The notes beneath the pieces are model-generated. The model was given only the letters and a program-made list of their open reading frames with translations, ran no database searches and was not told where the DNA came from. Both the position numbers and the translations under genes were made by a program. This document shows positions 28,983 to 37,952 of a DNA stretch of 49,104 nucleotides, in pieces. Source of the stretch: an uncultured Marvinbryantia sp. (GTDB lineage: Bacteria; Bacillota; Clostridia; Lachnospirales; Lachnospiraceae); contig CANRIR010000014.1 in assembly GCA_947630735.1 (NCBI GenBank), positions 1-49,104 on the forward strand. The letters are read 5' to 3'. How positions within the stretch are numbered: the stretch's first letter is position 1; the number at the start of each line of letters is the position of its first letter.

Positions 28983-29105
28983 GAGCGATACAAAAATTGC
29001 CGCTCCGAAGAGCGAAACGGAGATTGCCGCTTCGAAGAGCGATATAGAGATTGCTGCTCCAAAGAGCGATACAGAGATTACCGCTTCGAAGAGCGATACA
29101 GAAAA
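28971..29105 (+). repeat. 27-bp tandem repeat, five units, starting inside argJ
   Basis: Units at 28971-28997, 28998-29024, 29025-29051, 29052-29078 and 29079-29105. The first contains the last three argJ sense codons and the TAA stop. Each unit holds a short inverted repeat, for example CGCTC-CGAA-GAGCG, with the stem kept by compatible changes such as T-G or T-A pairs. The array fills the argJ-argB gap and ends 20 bp before the argB start. Confidence 0.92.
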
Positions 29106-29124
29106 GACGGCAGGAAAGGGATGG

Positions 29125-30024
29125 ATGGAAATGGAATCGATGGAGAACTGGCTGCAGAAGGCCGAGGTGCTGACGGAGGCGCTGCCCTACATACAGCGTT
29201 TCCGCGGGCAGATCATGGTGGTAAAATACGGCGGCAGCGCCATGGTGGACCACGACTTGAAAAAGAGCGTCGTCCGCGATGTGGCGCTTTTGAAGCTGGT
29301 GGGCTTTCGCCCCATCATTGTGCACGGCGGCGGCAAGGAGATCACAAAGTGGGTCAACAAAGCGGGGCTGGAGACAAACTTCGTCAACGGCCTGCGCGTG
29401 ACGGACAAGGCGACCATGGAGATCGCGGAGATGGTCCTGAACAAGATCAACAAGGGCCTGGTCTCCATGATGGAAAAGCTGGGCGTGCACGCCATCGGCA
29501 TCAGCGGCAAGGACGGCACGCTCCTGCGCGTGGACAAAAAGCTCTCCAAAGGCCAGGACATCGGCTTTGTGGGCGAGATCAAGGAAGTCAACACGGAGCT
29601 TTTAGAGAAGCTGCTGAACGACGATTTCGTGCCGGTCATCTGCCCGGTGGGCTCGGACGACGGCTACTATTCCTACAATATCAACGCGGACGACGCGGCG
29701 TGCGCCATCGCCTCGGCCATGGGGGCTTCCAAGCTGGCCTTCCTCTCGGACATCGAGGGGGTCTATCGGGATCCTCTGGACAGATCCTCCCTCATCTCCG
29801 AGATGACCATCGCGGAGGCGCAGGCGTTTCTGGAGAGCGGGCACGCGGGCGGCGGCATGCTGCCGAAGCTGCAGAACTGCATCGACGCCATGAAGGCGGG
29901 CGTGTCGCGGGTGCACATCCTGGACGGCAGGATCGCGCACTGCCTGCTTCTGGAGTTCTTTACCGACCGCGGCGTCGGCACGGCCATCATAAATGATACG
30001 GAAACGAGGTATTATCATGGATAA
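29125..30024 (+). CDS. argB: Acetylglutamate kinase
   Basis: ArgB phosphorylates N-acetylglutamate, usually the arginine-inhibited step in organisms using ArgJ. The product has 299 residues from 29125. [10 protein letters not shown] and [11 protein letters not shown] are the amino-acid kinase glycine-rich motifs, and [15 protein letters not shown] is near the C-terminus. The N-terminal helix ([20 protein letters not shown]) resembles that of arginine-sensitive hexameric ArgB. ATGs at 29121 (other frame), 29125, 29131 and 29140 crowd the start; GGAAAGGG at 29112-29119 supports 29125 or 29131. It overlaps argD by 8 bp. Confidence 0.96.
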   Translation: MEMESMENWLQKAEVLTEALPYIQRFRGQIMVVKYGGSAMVDHDLKKSVVRDVALLKLVGFRPIIVHGGGKEITKWVNKAGLETNFVNGLRVTDKATMEIAEMVLNKINKGLVSMMEKLGVHAIGISGKDGTLLRVDKKLSKGQDIGFVGEIKEVNTELLEKLLNDDFVPVICPVGSDDGYYSYNINADDAACAIASAMGASKLAFLSDIEGVYRDPLDRSSLISEMTIAEAQAFLESGHAGGGMLPKLQNCIDAMKAGVSRVHILDGRIAHCLLLEFFTDRGVGTAIINDTETRYYHG

Positions 30025-31213
30025 GTATATGGAACAGTCGGAAAACTATGTGCTGCACACTTACAACCGCTTCCCGGCGGTTTTTGAGTCCGGGCAGGGT
30101 GTCTATGTAAAAGACACGGATGGAAAAGAATACCTGGATTTCGGGGCCGGGATCGCCGTCCTGGGGCTGGGCTACCACTACCCGGGGTTCGACGAGGCCC
30201 TAAAAGAGCAGATCGACAAGATCATCCACACCTCCAATCTCTACTACAATGTGCCCCTGGCCGCGGCCGCCGAAAAGCTGGTAAAGGCCAGCGGCATGAG
30301 CAGGGTGTTCTTTACCAACAGCGGCACGGAGGCCATCGAGGGCGCGATCAAGGCGGCCCGGAAATATGCCCATAAGCAGGGCGAAAAGCCGGGGTATGAG
30401 ATCATTGCCATGAACCACTCCTTCCACGGCAGAAGCGTGGGAGCCCTGTCCGTGACAGGAAACGCCCACTATCAGGAGGCGTTCCGGCCGCTGATGGACG
30501 GCGTGCGCTTTGCGGATTTCAACGATCTGGAGAGCGTGAAGGCACAGATCAGCGAGAAGACCTGCGCCATCCTGCTGGAGACCGTGCAGGGCGAGGGCGG
30601 CATTTACCCGGCGGACGAGGCGTTTCTGCGGGGCGTGCGCGAGCTCTGCGACAAACACGATCTTCTGATGATCCTCGACGAGATCCAGTGCGGCATGGGC
30701 AGGTGCGGCTCCATGTTTGCCTGGCAGCAGTACGGCGTGCAGCCGGACATCATGACCTGCGCAAAGGCGCTTGGCTGCGGCGTGCCGGTGGGCGCGTTCG
30801 TGCTGAACGAGCGGGCCGCGTCCTACTCTTTAGTGCCGGGCGACCACGGCACTACCTACGGCGGAAACCCCTTCGCCTGCGCGGCGGTGTCCAAAGTCCT
30901 GGATATTTTTGAACAGGACAATATCGTGGGGCACGTGTGCGAGATCGCGCCGTACCTGGAGGAAAAGCTGGACGCGCTCCTCGCAAAATACGACTGCATG
31001 ACCGCGCGGCGCGGCAAAGGCCTGATGCAGGGCGTGGTCATCGGAAACGGCGTGAAGGTGGGGGACGTGGTAAAGGCCTGCCTCGCAAACGGGCTGATCG
31101 TGCTCTCGGCCGGGAGCGATGTGCTGCGCATCGTGCCGCCGCTTATCATTGAAAAACAGCATGTGGACGAGATGGCGCAGAAGATTGAAAAAGCGCTGGG
31201 ATCGCTCGCGTAG
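30017..31213 (+). CDS. argD: Acetylornithine aminotransferase
   Basis: ArgD makes N-acetylornithine from the semialdehyde and glutamate using PLP. The product has 398 residues. [40 protein letters not shown] and the PLP lysine in [11 protein letters not shown] (K250) identify the class III aminotransferase fold. The start overlaps the end of argB, giving translational coupling; ACGAGG is the only nearby RBS. The gene ends at a 23-bp tandem repeat that includes its stop codon. Confidence 0.96.
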   Translation: MDKYMEQSENYVLHTYNRFPAVFESGQGVYVKDTDGKEYLDFGAGIAVLGLGYHYPGFDEALKEQIDKIIHTSNLYYNVPLAAAAEKLVKASGMSRVFFTNSGTEAIEGAIKAARKYAHKQGEKPGYEIIAMNHSFHGRSVGALSVTGNAHYQEAFRPLMDGVRFADFNDLESVKAQISEKTCAILLETVQGEGGIYPADEAFLRGVRELCDKHDLLMILDEIQCGMGRCGSMFAWQQYGVQPDIMTCAKALGCGVPVGAFVLNERAASYSLVPGDHGTTYGGNPFACAAVSKVLDIFEQDNIVGHVCEIAPYLEEKLDALLAKYDCMTARRGKGLMQGVVIGNGVKVGDVVKACLANGLIVLSAGSDVLRIVPPLIIEKQHVDEMAQKIEKALGSLA

Positions 31214-31251
31214 GCGGGTTTCTCACATTCGCATAAGCGGGTTCTTTACAT
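31206..31251 (+). repeat. 23-bp tandem duplication containing the argD stop
   Basis: Units at 31206-31228 and 31229-31251 match at about 18 of 23 positions. The first includes the final argD codon and TAG. No T-run follows, so I see no intrinsic terminator for the arginine operon here, although GCGGGTT and AACCGC nearby could pair. Confidence 0.75.
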
Positions 31252-31312
31252 AAACCGCCCGCATTTGGCGCATACTATTCCCATATCAGAACGATGAAAA
31301 AGGAGAATATGT

Positions 31313-31741
31313 ATGCTTGGGATCTTGATCGCTCTTCTCTCCGGTGCGCTCATGAGCGTGCAGGGAGTCTTTAACACGGATGTCACCAAAAACACGAGCC
31401 TGTGGGTGTCCACGGCTTTCGTGCAGTTCACGGCGCTTCTGGTGTGTCTCGCCGCCTGGCTCCTCGTCGACCGCACAAGCTTTGCGGCGCTGGCGTCGGT
31501 GCCCCGCAAATACGCCCTTCTGGGAGGCGTCATCGGCGCGTTCATCACGGTAACGGTGGTGCGCAGCATGGGCCTTCTCGGGCCGGCGCGGGCTGCGATG
31601 CTCATCGTCATCGCGCAGCTCGGCGTGGCGTGGCTCATCGAACTTCTGGGCCTTTTCGGCATGGAGCAGACGGAATTTTCCATAAGAAAGCTGCTGGGTT
31701 TTCTTGCGGCCGTGGCCGGGATCGTGGTTTTCGAACTGTGA
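31313..31741 (+). CDS. Small DMT-superfamily transporter (DUF606/YdcZ-like)
   Basis: The product has 142 residues and is almost entirely hydrophobic, with four to five predicted transmembrane helices (about 3-20, 33-52, 66-85, 90-112, 124-141). GALMSVQGVFNTDVTK and GPARAAMLIVIAQLGVAWLIE match the small DUF606 (YdcZ) members, which may act as dimers. The substrate is unknown. AAAAAGGAG lies 7 nt upstream of the ATG. It has little space to argD and could be co-transcribed by readthrough. Confidence 0.8.
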   Translation: MLGILIALLSGALMSVQGVFNTDVTKNTSLWVSTAFVQFTALLVCLAAWLLVDRTSFAALASVPRKYALLGGVIGAFITVTVVRSMGLLGPARAAMLIVIAQLGVAWLIELLGLFGMEQTEFSIRKLLGFLAAVAGIVVFEL

Positions 31742-31798
31742 TCCGGCACGGGCGGCCGCCCGCGCGAAAATTGCGGCGGATAAAATTGTAAAATGGTA

Positions 31799-31827
31799 TT
31801 GTAATTCACGAAAAAAACCGTTAAAAT
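31799..31827 (+). promoter_or_regulatory. Promoter of the comEA-like/two-component operon
   Basis: TTGTAA at 31799-31804 and TAAAAT at 31822-31827 are exactly 17 bp apart, about 50 bp upstream of the comEA-like start. Confidence 0.7.
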
Positions 31828-31878
31828 AAAAAAGCAAGGGTTTGCCGCCGCCTGTTGGAGAACAGGAGAGTGGCACAA

Positions 31879-32496
31879 GTGAAGAATATACAGATAGGGA
31901 TGCTGGCCTGTATCTGTGCGGCCTGCCTGGCGGGTTGCGCCAAAAAACAGCCGGAGGTCATCTTCGAGAGCGCGTATGCGGCCAATCAGGCCGCGCCGGA
32001 TCGTGAGACGGATGAAGAGACCGCCGCCCCCGCGGCGGAGCCCGTGACCGAGCCGGAGAAGATCGTGGTGGATATCAGCGGCGCGGTAGCGCGCCCGGGA
32101 GTTTACGAGCTTCGGGCGGATGCGCGCGTCTGTGATGCGGTCAAAGCCGCCGGCGGCCTGACTTCGGAGGCGGATATCAACGCCTTAAATCAGGCCCAGC
32201 TTCTGTCGGATGCACAGAAGATCCGGGTGCTCACGCTGCAGGAAGCCGCGCAGGGTGCGCCGGCTGACAGTGTGCATACAGACATCGCGCAGGCGGACGA
32301 CAAAAAGGTGAACATCAACACGGCGGATGCCGCGCAGCTTATGACGTTAAGCGGGATCGGCGAATCGCGGGCCGGGGATATCATCGCCTACCGGGAGGCG
32401 AACGGCGCCTTTCAGTCGGCAGAGGATATCATGAAAGTGAGCGGCATCAAGGAGGCCGTCTTCCAGAAAATAAAAGACGCGATAACGGTAGGGTAA
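31879..32496 (+). CDS. ComEA-like lipoprotein with SLBB and helix-hairpin-helix domains
   Basis: ComEA is the cell-surface double-stranded DNA receptor of the competence machinery. The product has 205 residues: a lipoprotein signal with lipobox CLAGC (lipidated C20), an acidic linker, an SLBB domain (about residues 62-125, with VDISGAVARPGVYEL) and a C-terminal (HhH)2 domain (VNINTADAAQLMTLSGIGES...). The domain order is that of ComEA; lipidation instead of a transmembrane helix is less common. The GTG at 31879 with AGGAG 10 nt upstream is preferred over TTG at 31855. comEC lies 3 kb downstream in the same direction. Confidence 0.85.
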   Translation: MKNIQIGMLACICAACLAGCAKKQPEVIFESAYAANQAAPDRETDEETAAPAAEPVTEPEKIVVDISGAVARPGVYELRADARVCDAVKAAGGLTSEADINALNQAQLLSDAQKIRVLTLQEAAQGAPADSVHTDIAQADDKKVNINTADAAQLMTLSGIGESRAGDIIAYREANGAFQSAEDIMKVSGIKEAVFQKIKDAITVG

Positions 32497-32507
32497 AGGA
32501 GAGGAAA

Positions 32508-33197
32508 ATGCCGAAAAAAGTATTGGTCGTGGACGACGAGAAATTAATTGTCAAAGGGATCCGGTTCAGTCTGGAACAGGACGGCATGGAGGTGGACTGT
32601 GCCTATGACGGAGAGGAAGCCCTCCAGATGGCGAAGAACAAGGAGTACGATATCGTGCTTCTGGACCTGATGCTGCCGAAGGTGGACGGTCTCTCAGTCT
32701 GCCAGCAGATCCGGGAATTTTCCAATGTCCCGGTGGTTATGCTGACCGCAAAGGGGGACGATATGGACAAGATCCTCGGCCTGGAGTACGGCGCGGACGA
32801 TTACATCACAAAACCTTTCAATATCCTGGAGGTAAAGGCGCGTCTGAAAGCGATCATGCGGCGCACGGGGAAACCGGCCGTGGCGGAGACGAAAAGCCGG
32901 ATCGTGGAGGTGGGGGACCTCATGCTGGACTGCGAGAGCAGGAGGGTGACCATCGCCGGAAAAGAGATCAATCTGACGGCTAAAGAGTTTGACGTCCTCG
33001 AACTTCTGGTGTTCAGCCCCAACAAGGTGTACAGCCGCGAAAATCTGCTGGATATCGTCTGGGGATATGAATATCCCGGGGATGTCCGCACCGTGGATGT
33101 GCATATCCGCAGGCTGCGCGAAAAAATAGAGGAGAATCCCAGTGAGCCGAAGTATGTACATACCAAGTGGGGTGTGGGCTATTACTTTCAGCATTAG
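32508..33197 (+). CDS. OmpR/PhoB-type response regulator
   Basis: The product has 229 residues: a receiver domain with VLVVDDEK, phosphoacceptor D53 in VLLDLMLPKVDG, and K in DYITKPF, followed by a winged-helix DNA-binding domain (GVGYYF at the end, RTVDVHIRRLREKI). The sequence resembles the WalR/PhoP branch, but the target genes are unknown. It starts 11 bp after the comEA-like gene and 7 bp before the kinase gene, so they form one operon. Confidence 0.92.
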   Translation: MPKKVLVVDDEKLIVKGIRFSLEQDGMEVDCAYDGEEALQMAKNKEYDIVLLDLMLPKVDGLSVCQQIREFSNVPVVMLTAKGDDMDKILGLEYGADDYITKPFNILEVKARLKAIMRRTGKPAVAETKSRIVEVGDLMLDCESRRVTIAGKEINLTAKEFDVLELLVFSPNKVYSRENLLDIVWGYEYPGDVRTVDVHIRRLREKIEENPSEPKYVHTKWGVGYYFQH

Positions 33198-33204
33198 TTG
33201 AAAT

Positions 33205-34656
33205 ATGAAAGAAAAATGGAAAAAAATATTTCAATACAGTTGGTTTAAGAGACTGTTCAGGAGCCTTCAGCTGCGCATTTTTTTCATTATCTGCCTGGTG
33301 GGGATCATCCCGATCCTGCTGATGAAGACCAGCATCCTGGAAAATTATGAGGAGCAGTCGGTCATTCAGCGCGGAAGAATGCTCCAGAACCAGTGCAGCA
33401 ACCTGGCGTTCCGCATGGGGAGCGCCGTTGCCAATCTGAATCTGGACATCAGCGGCTTTGTGACGGAGATGGAACAGCTCGCCAAGCTATATAATGGCCG
33501 CCTTGTGGTGGCCAATCGTGATTTTAAGATCATTGAGGACACCTACGGCCTGGACACGGGAAAGTTTCTGGTCTCGGAGGAAACCATCAAGTGTTTCCGC
33601 GGGGAGGCCAGCCTTTCGCGCGGGCCGGAGAGCCGGTTTGTGGAGCTGGCTATCCCCATTGAGGACGCGGTCACGGAGGACGTGGTGGGCGCGCTGATCG
33701 TGAGCTCGGAAACCGCGAATATCATGGAGGGCAAGGTGGAGCTGGCGCGCCAGGTCCTCATCCTGCAGGTGGGCCTGATCCTGGCGGTGCTGGTGGCCGC
33801 GCTTTACGCGTCCATCATCCTGGTAAAGCCTTTCGGGAAGGTAACCCAGTCCCTGGAGGGCATCAGCGGCGGGTTTCTGGAGGACAATCTCTCCATCCTG
33901 GACTACACGGAGACGCAGGTGCTCTCCGAGGCATATAACCGCATGCTTGGCCGTATGAAGGTGCTGGACGACTCCCGCCAGGAATTTGTCGCCAACGTGT
34001 CCCATGAGCTGAAGACGCCCATCACCTCCATGAAGGTGCTGGCGGATTCCCTGCTGATGGAGGAGAACGTGCCGGCGGAGCTCTACAAGGAATTCCTGCA
34101 GGACATCACCCAGGAGATCGAGCGCGAGAACAAGATCATCAACGATCTGCTGGCGCTGGTAAAGATGGATCGGAAGGCGTCGGATGTGAACATACAGCCG
34201 ACCAACATCAACGAGCTGATCGAGCTGATCCTAAAAAGGCTGCGCCCTATTGCCGCCGAGCGGGGCATCGAGCTGGTGCTGGACAGCTACAAGCCGGTCA
34301 TCGCGGAGGTGGATGAGACCAAGCTGACCCTGGCGCTGTCCAACCTTGTGGAGAACGCGGTCAAATACAACCGGGACAACGGATGGGTACATCTGTCCAT
34401 CAACACGGACCACAAGTATTTTTATATCAAGGTGGAGGACAACGGCATCGGGATCCCCAAGAAGGATCAGGAGCATATCTTTGAGCGGTTTTTCCGCGTG
34501 GACAAATCGCATTCCCGCGAGATCGGCGGGACCGGGCTTGGGCTTGCCATCGCCCGCAACGCGGTTCTGATGCACCACGGGGTGATCAAAGTGTACAGTG
34601 AAGAGGGGGTGGGCACCACGTTTACGGTGCGTGTTCCGCTCATCTATTCGGAATAG
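33205..34656 (+). CDS. Sensor histidine kinase, partner of the preceding regulator
   Basis: The product has 483 residues. Two transmembrane helices (about 22-44 and 181-206) flank an extracellular sensor of about 135 residues, followed by a HAMP-like linker and the dimerisation domain with VANVSHELKTPITSMK (H267). The ATPase domain has NLVENAVKYNRDN, VEDNGIGIP and GGTGLGLAIA. The arrangement resembles WalK without an internal PAS domain. The signal sensed cannot be inferred. Confidence 0.92.
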   Translation: MKEKWKKIFQYSWFKRLFRSLQLRIFFIICLVGIIPILLMKTSILENYEEQSVIQRGRMLQNQCSNLAFRMGSAVANLNLDISGFVTEMEQLAKLYNGRLVVANRDFKIIEDTYGLDTGKFLVSEETIKCFRGEASLSRGPESRFVELAIPIEDAVTEDVVGALIVSSETANIMEGKVELARQVLILQVGLILAVLVAALYASIILVKPFGKVTQSLEGISGGFLEDNLSILDYTETQVLSEAYNRMLGRMKVLDDSRQEFVANVSHELKTPITSMKVLADSLLMEENVPAELYKEFLQDITQEIERENKIINDLLALVKMDRKASDVNIQPTNINELIELILKRLRPIAAERGIELVLDSYKPVIAEVDETKLTLALSNLVENAVKYNRDNGWVHLSINTDHKYFYIKVEDNGIGIPKKDQEHIFERFFRVDKSHSREIGGTGLGLAIARNAVLMHHGVIKVYSEEGVGTTFTVRVPLIYSE

Positions 34657-34670
34657 ACGGGAGGACGAAG

Positions 34671-35642
34671 ATGAGAAAATGGATATCCTGTTTTCCGGCG
34701 CTGCTCCTGCTGATATGCCTGACGGGCTGTTCCGCCCTGCGCCCGGAAACGTCCGGGTACCGCATTTATACTACAAACGCGGAGCGCACGAAACTGCAGA
34801 CGGAAAGCTATTCTTCCCAGGGAGCCACGACGATGGAGGTGCTGGAGGAGTTTTTCGCGCGCCTGAAAACGCCATCCCAGAGCGGAGAGAATTACAGCAT
34901 CATCCCGGAGGGCGTGGAGATCACGGATTACAGCCTGACGGACGACCAGCTGACGGTGACGTTCAGCGACGTCTATAAACAGCTGAACCGCACCAGCGAG
35001 ATGCTGCTGCGGGCGGGCGTGGTGATGACGGTTACCCAGCTCTCGGACGTGCGCACCGTGGTGTTCCACATAGGGGACGAGGTGCTGACGGACAACGCGG
35101 GGGAGCCGGTGGGCGCCATGACCGGCAGCATGTTTTTGAACAACCAGATCGGCATGAACTCCTACAAGTATGCCTCCCTTGCCCTGTATTTTTCAAACAG
35201 CAGCGGGGACTTCATCGTGCGGGAGACGCGCAATCTGCACTACTCCAGCAATACGACCCTGGAGCGTGTGGTGATGGAGCAGCTCTTAAGCGGACCGAGG
35301 ACGTCCGGCCTGCGCCCCATCCTTCCGGAGGGCGTGAAGGTGCTGGATATCTCGGTGAACGATAATATCTGTACCGTAAACTTAAGCAAAGAATTTCTGG
35401 CGGACCGGGACGACAAGAGCCTTTTGCCGGAGGTGACGATCTACGGTGTGGTGAACAGCCTGTGCGATGTGCTGAATGTGGACCGCGTCCAGTTCCAGGT
35501 GGAGGGACAGTCCAATGTGCTGTATAAGACGTCCTTAAGTCTAAGCGGCCCGTTCCACCGCAACAGCGATATCATAGAGACACAGGACGGCGGAAGCCCG
35601 GAGGCTTCCGGCACGGGCGCGGAGCCGTCGGTGGGGCTGTGA
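34671..35642 (+). CDS. Lipoprotein with two GerMN domains
   Basis: The product has 323 residues: lipobox CLTGC (lipidated C20), then two GerMN-type domains (about 50-150 and 185-290; each has an LxxLLxGP or VLEEFF helix followed by xxPEGV...V..Y.S/T strands, visible as IIPEGVEITDYSL and ILPEGVKVLDISV). The C-terminal tail is Gly/Ser/Pro-rich. GerM in Bacillus helps spore peptidoglycan synthesis. Its position directly after the histidine kinase suggests an envelope-sensing partner, like YycH/YycI accompany WalK, but this is inference. Confidence 0.85.
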   Translation: MRKWISCFPALLLLICLTGCSALRPETSGYRIYTTNAERTKLQTESYSSQGATTMEVLEEFFARLKTPSQSGENYSIIPEGVEITDYSLTDDQLTVTFSDVYKQLNRTSEMLLRAGVVMTVTQLSDVRTVVFHIGDEVLTDNAGEPVGAMTGSMFLNNQIGMNSYKYASLALYFSNSSGDFIVRETRNLHYSSNTTLERVVMEQLLSGPRTSGLRPILPEGVKVLDISVNDNICTVNLSKEFLADRDDKSLLPEVTIYGVVNSLCDVLNVDRVQFQVEGQSNVLYKTSLSLSGPFHRNSDIIETQDGGSPEASGTGAEPSVGL

Positions 35643-35687
35643 GCGGGCCCGGTTTTGGGATGACCGTGTATGTTATAAGGAGATTTT

Positions 35688-37934
35688 ATGAGAGGAAGGC
35701 ATTTGTGCCGTATCTGCTGCCTGCTCCTCTTATGGTTTGCCCTGTCCGGCCTGATCCGGAAAGAGACGGGAGAACAGCCCGTCTCTCCGGTGCCGGAGGG
35801 GGAGACTGTCCGTGTGAGCGGCACAGTATACAGACGCGAATTTTCAAAGACAGATCAGAGGATTTATCTGAAAGACATTTCATTTTATCTGACGCCGGCA
35901 GGTTCTTGGCCGGAACTCAAAGACTGGGACAATAACAGAGTGATCGTGTATCTCAAAGAGCCGTGCGGGGTTTCTCTGGGGAGCCGCGTGCAGGTTTTGG
36001 GGACCTGCGCTTATCCGGATGAGCATCGGAACCCGGGATGCTTCGACGCGCGGGATTATTACGGCTCCATGGGCGTCGGCATGTTTGTGCGGCGCGCGGA
36101 AGTTTTATCAAAGGACGGCGGGCGCTGGCCCGTCCGCGGCGCCATCGCGGATCTGCGCGATTTCTGCAGAAAACAGCTGGAGCGGGCGGGGGAGGATGCG
36201 GACGCCGGGATTTTAAGCGCCATGCTGCTGGGAGATAAGGGAAATCTGGACGCAGGGATCAAAGACCTGTATAAGGATGCGGGGATCGTGCATCTTCTGG
36301 CCATCTCGGGGCTGCATATCTCCCTGACGGGAATGGCGCTCTATAGGCTGCTCCGAAAAGCGGGGCTTCCGTTTGGAGCCTGCGGGGGCCTGGTCGGCTC
36401 TCTGATGATCGGGTACGCCTGCATGACGGGCTATCCCGTCTCGGCGGTGCGGGCCGTTCTGATGTTCCTGCTCTTTTTATTGTCCCAGGTGACGGGCCGC
36501 ACCTACGACCTGCCAACAGGCCTGGCCGTGTCCGGTGCAGCGATCCTGCTGGGAAACAGCCGGGCGGTCGGACAGGCGGGATTTCTGCTGTCGTTTGGGG
36601 CGGTGTGCGGCGTGCTGCTCTCCGGCGTCTGGAAGAGCCGCCCGCTTTGCGGCACCTCCCTGGGCGTCAGCCTCGGGGTGCAGCTTGTCACGGCGCCGCT
36701 CCTGGCCTGGTTTTATTATCAGGTACCGATCTACTCGGTGCTGATCAACCTTTGCATCCTGTGGATGGTGCCCTTTATCCTGGCATCCGGGATTGCCGGG
36801 ATGGCGGCCGCGGCGTGCAGTGTGAGCGCGGGAAAGTTTCTGCTCGCCCCGGCGCACTACCTTCTGGGGGCCATAGAGGTTGTGTGCCAGAAGGCGCGGC
36901 TCCTGCCCTTTGCGGCAGCGGTCACCGGAAAGCCGCGGATAGAGCGGATCATTCTGTATTATGCCGTGCTGGCGGCTTTTCTGTATGTGTGCGGGTTGTC
37001 TGAAAAGAAGGAGGGAGAATTCGGTTTTTTTGGAAAAATTATAAAAATTGATTTGATAAAGTTGCTGTTTGCAAGTATACTGTTGATAGGAGTCCTGCAG
37101 CGCTCGGACGACGGCCTGACCGCCACCTTTCTCGACGTGGGGCAGGGGGACGGCTGCTGCATCCAGAATGAGGACCGGACCGTCTGGATGATCGACGGCG
37201 GCAGCAGCAGCGAATCCGCGCTGACGGACTACACGCTGGAGCCTTTTTTGAAAAGCCGCGGGATCGGCAGGGTGGACTGCTGGATGATCTCGCACTATGA
37301 CAAAGACCATGTGAGCGGACTTCTGGAGATCCTGCGGGGGTATGAGCGGGGCATGGACGGCGGGAACGCCGCGGGCATCACGGTGGGGACGATCCTGCTG
37401 CCGGGCGTCCGGGAGCCGTCCGAGCTGGGGGATGAGCTGTTGTCCCTGGCGAGGGCATGCAAGATCCCGGTGCGCAGGCTTCTGCAGGGGGACCGGATCG
37501 AGGACGGGGACATGGAAGTGCGCATCCTCGCGCCCGCGAAGGATGGCGCCTACGAAAACAGCAACGCTGCGTCCGTTGTGGCGCAGGTTTCATACGGCGG
37601 CTTTGACGCCCTCTTTACGGGGGACGTGGAGGGAGGCGGCGAGCTGGCCCTGGTGCAGAGCGGACTTTTGGAGGATGTGGATGTGCTGAAGGTGGCGCAC
37701 CACGGTTCGAGAAATTCCACGGGCGCGGAATTTCTGCGCTTGACAAAGCCGGAGCTCTGCGTGATCTCCTGCGGGGAGGAAAATTCCTACGGGCACCCCC
37801 ACGGGGAGCTGCTTGCGCGGCTTGCGGACTGCAATAGCCAGGTGGCGCGCACCGACCTGCAGGGGGCCGTGGAAGTCCGGGCGACGAAGGACGGATATAC
37901 GGCCGAGAGCTTTCTGTGCGCGGACGCGCAGTGA
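35688..37934 (+). CDS. comEC: DNA internalization channel ComEC/Rec2
   Basis: ComEC forms the membrane channel for single-stranded DNA uptake. The product has 748 residues: an N-terminal helix pair and DUF4131 region (to about 170), the Competence domain with many transmembrane helices (about 195-445, including LLAISGLHISLTGMAL), and a C-terminal metallo-beta-lactamase-type domain (from about 480; DVGQGDGCCIQ, ISHYDKDHVSG and KVAHHGSRNS). An unusual AT-rich stretch at 37020-37090 separates channel and nuclease domains. With ComEA upstream, the main uptake parts are present; pilus genes are not in the window. Confidence 0.93.
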   Translation: MRGRHLCRICCLLLLWFALSGLIRKETGEQPVSPVPEGETVRVSGTVYRREFSKTDQRIYLKDISFYLTPAGSWPELKDWDNNRVIVYLKEPCGVSLGSRVQVLGTCAYPDEHRNPGCFDARDYYGSMGVGMFVRRAEVLSKDGGRWPVRGAIADLRDFCRKQLERAGEDADAGILSAMLLGDKGNLDAGIKDLYKDAGIVHLLAISGLHISLTGMALYRLLRKAGLPFGACGGLVGSLMIGYACMTGYPVSAVRAVLMFLLFLLSQVTGRTYDLPTGLAVSGAAILLGNSRAVGQAGFLLSFGAVCGVLLSGVWKSRPLCGTSLGVSLGVQLVTAPLLAWFYYQVPIYSVLINLCILWMVPFILASGIAGMAAAACSVSAGKFLLAPAHYLLGAIEVVCQKARLLPFAAAVTGKPRIERIILYYAVLAAFLYVCGLSEKKEGEFGFFGKIIKIDLIKLLFASILLIGVLQRSDDGLTATFLDVGQGDGCCIQNEDRTVWMIDGGSSSESALTDYTLEPFLKSRGIGRVDCWMISHYDKDHVSGLLEILRGYERGMDGGNAAGITVGTILLPGVREPSELGDELLSLARACKIPVRRLLQGDRIEDGDMEVRILAPAKDGAYENSNAASVVAQVSYGGFDALFTGDVEGGGELALVQSGLLEDVDVLKVAHHGSRNSTGAEFLRLTKPELCVISCGEENSYGHPHGELLARLADCNSQVARTDLQGAVEVRATKDGYTAESFLCADAQ

Positions 37935-37952
37935 CGGATGGGAGGGTTTGCA

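Noticed and set aside
28983-29120. Stop-codon readthrough extending argJ with a nine-residue repeat
   Set aside because: The frame stays open, but it continues far into argB as a shadow, and the family ends at the argJ stop. The unit length being a multiple of three may be incidental, since other arrays have 17, 23 and 43 bp periods.
31742-31760. Terminator after the DMT transporter gene
   Set aside because: GGGCGGCCGCCC is a perfect palindrome with no loop and no T-run after it.
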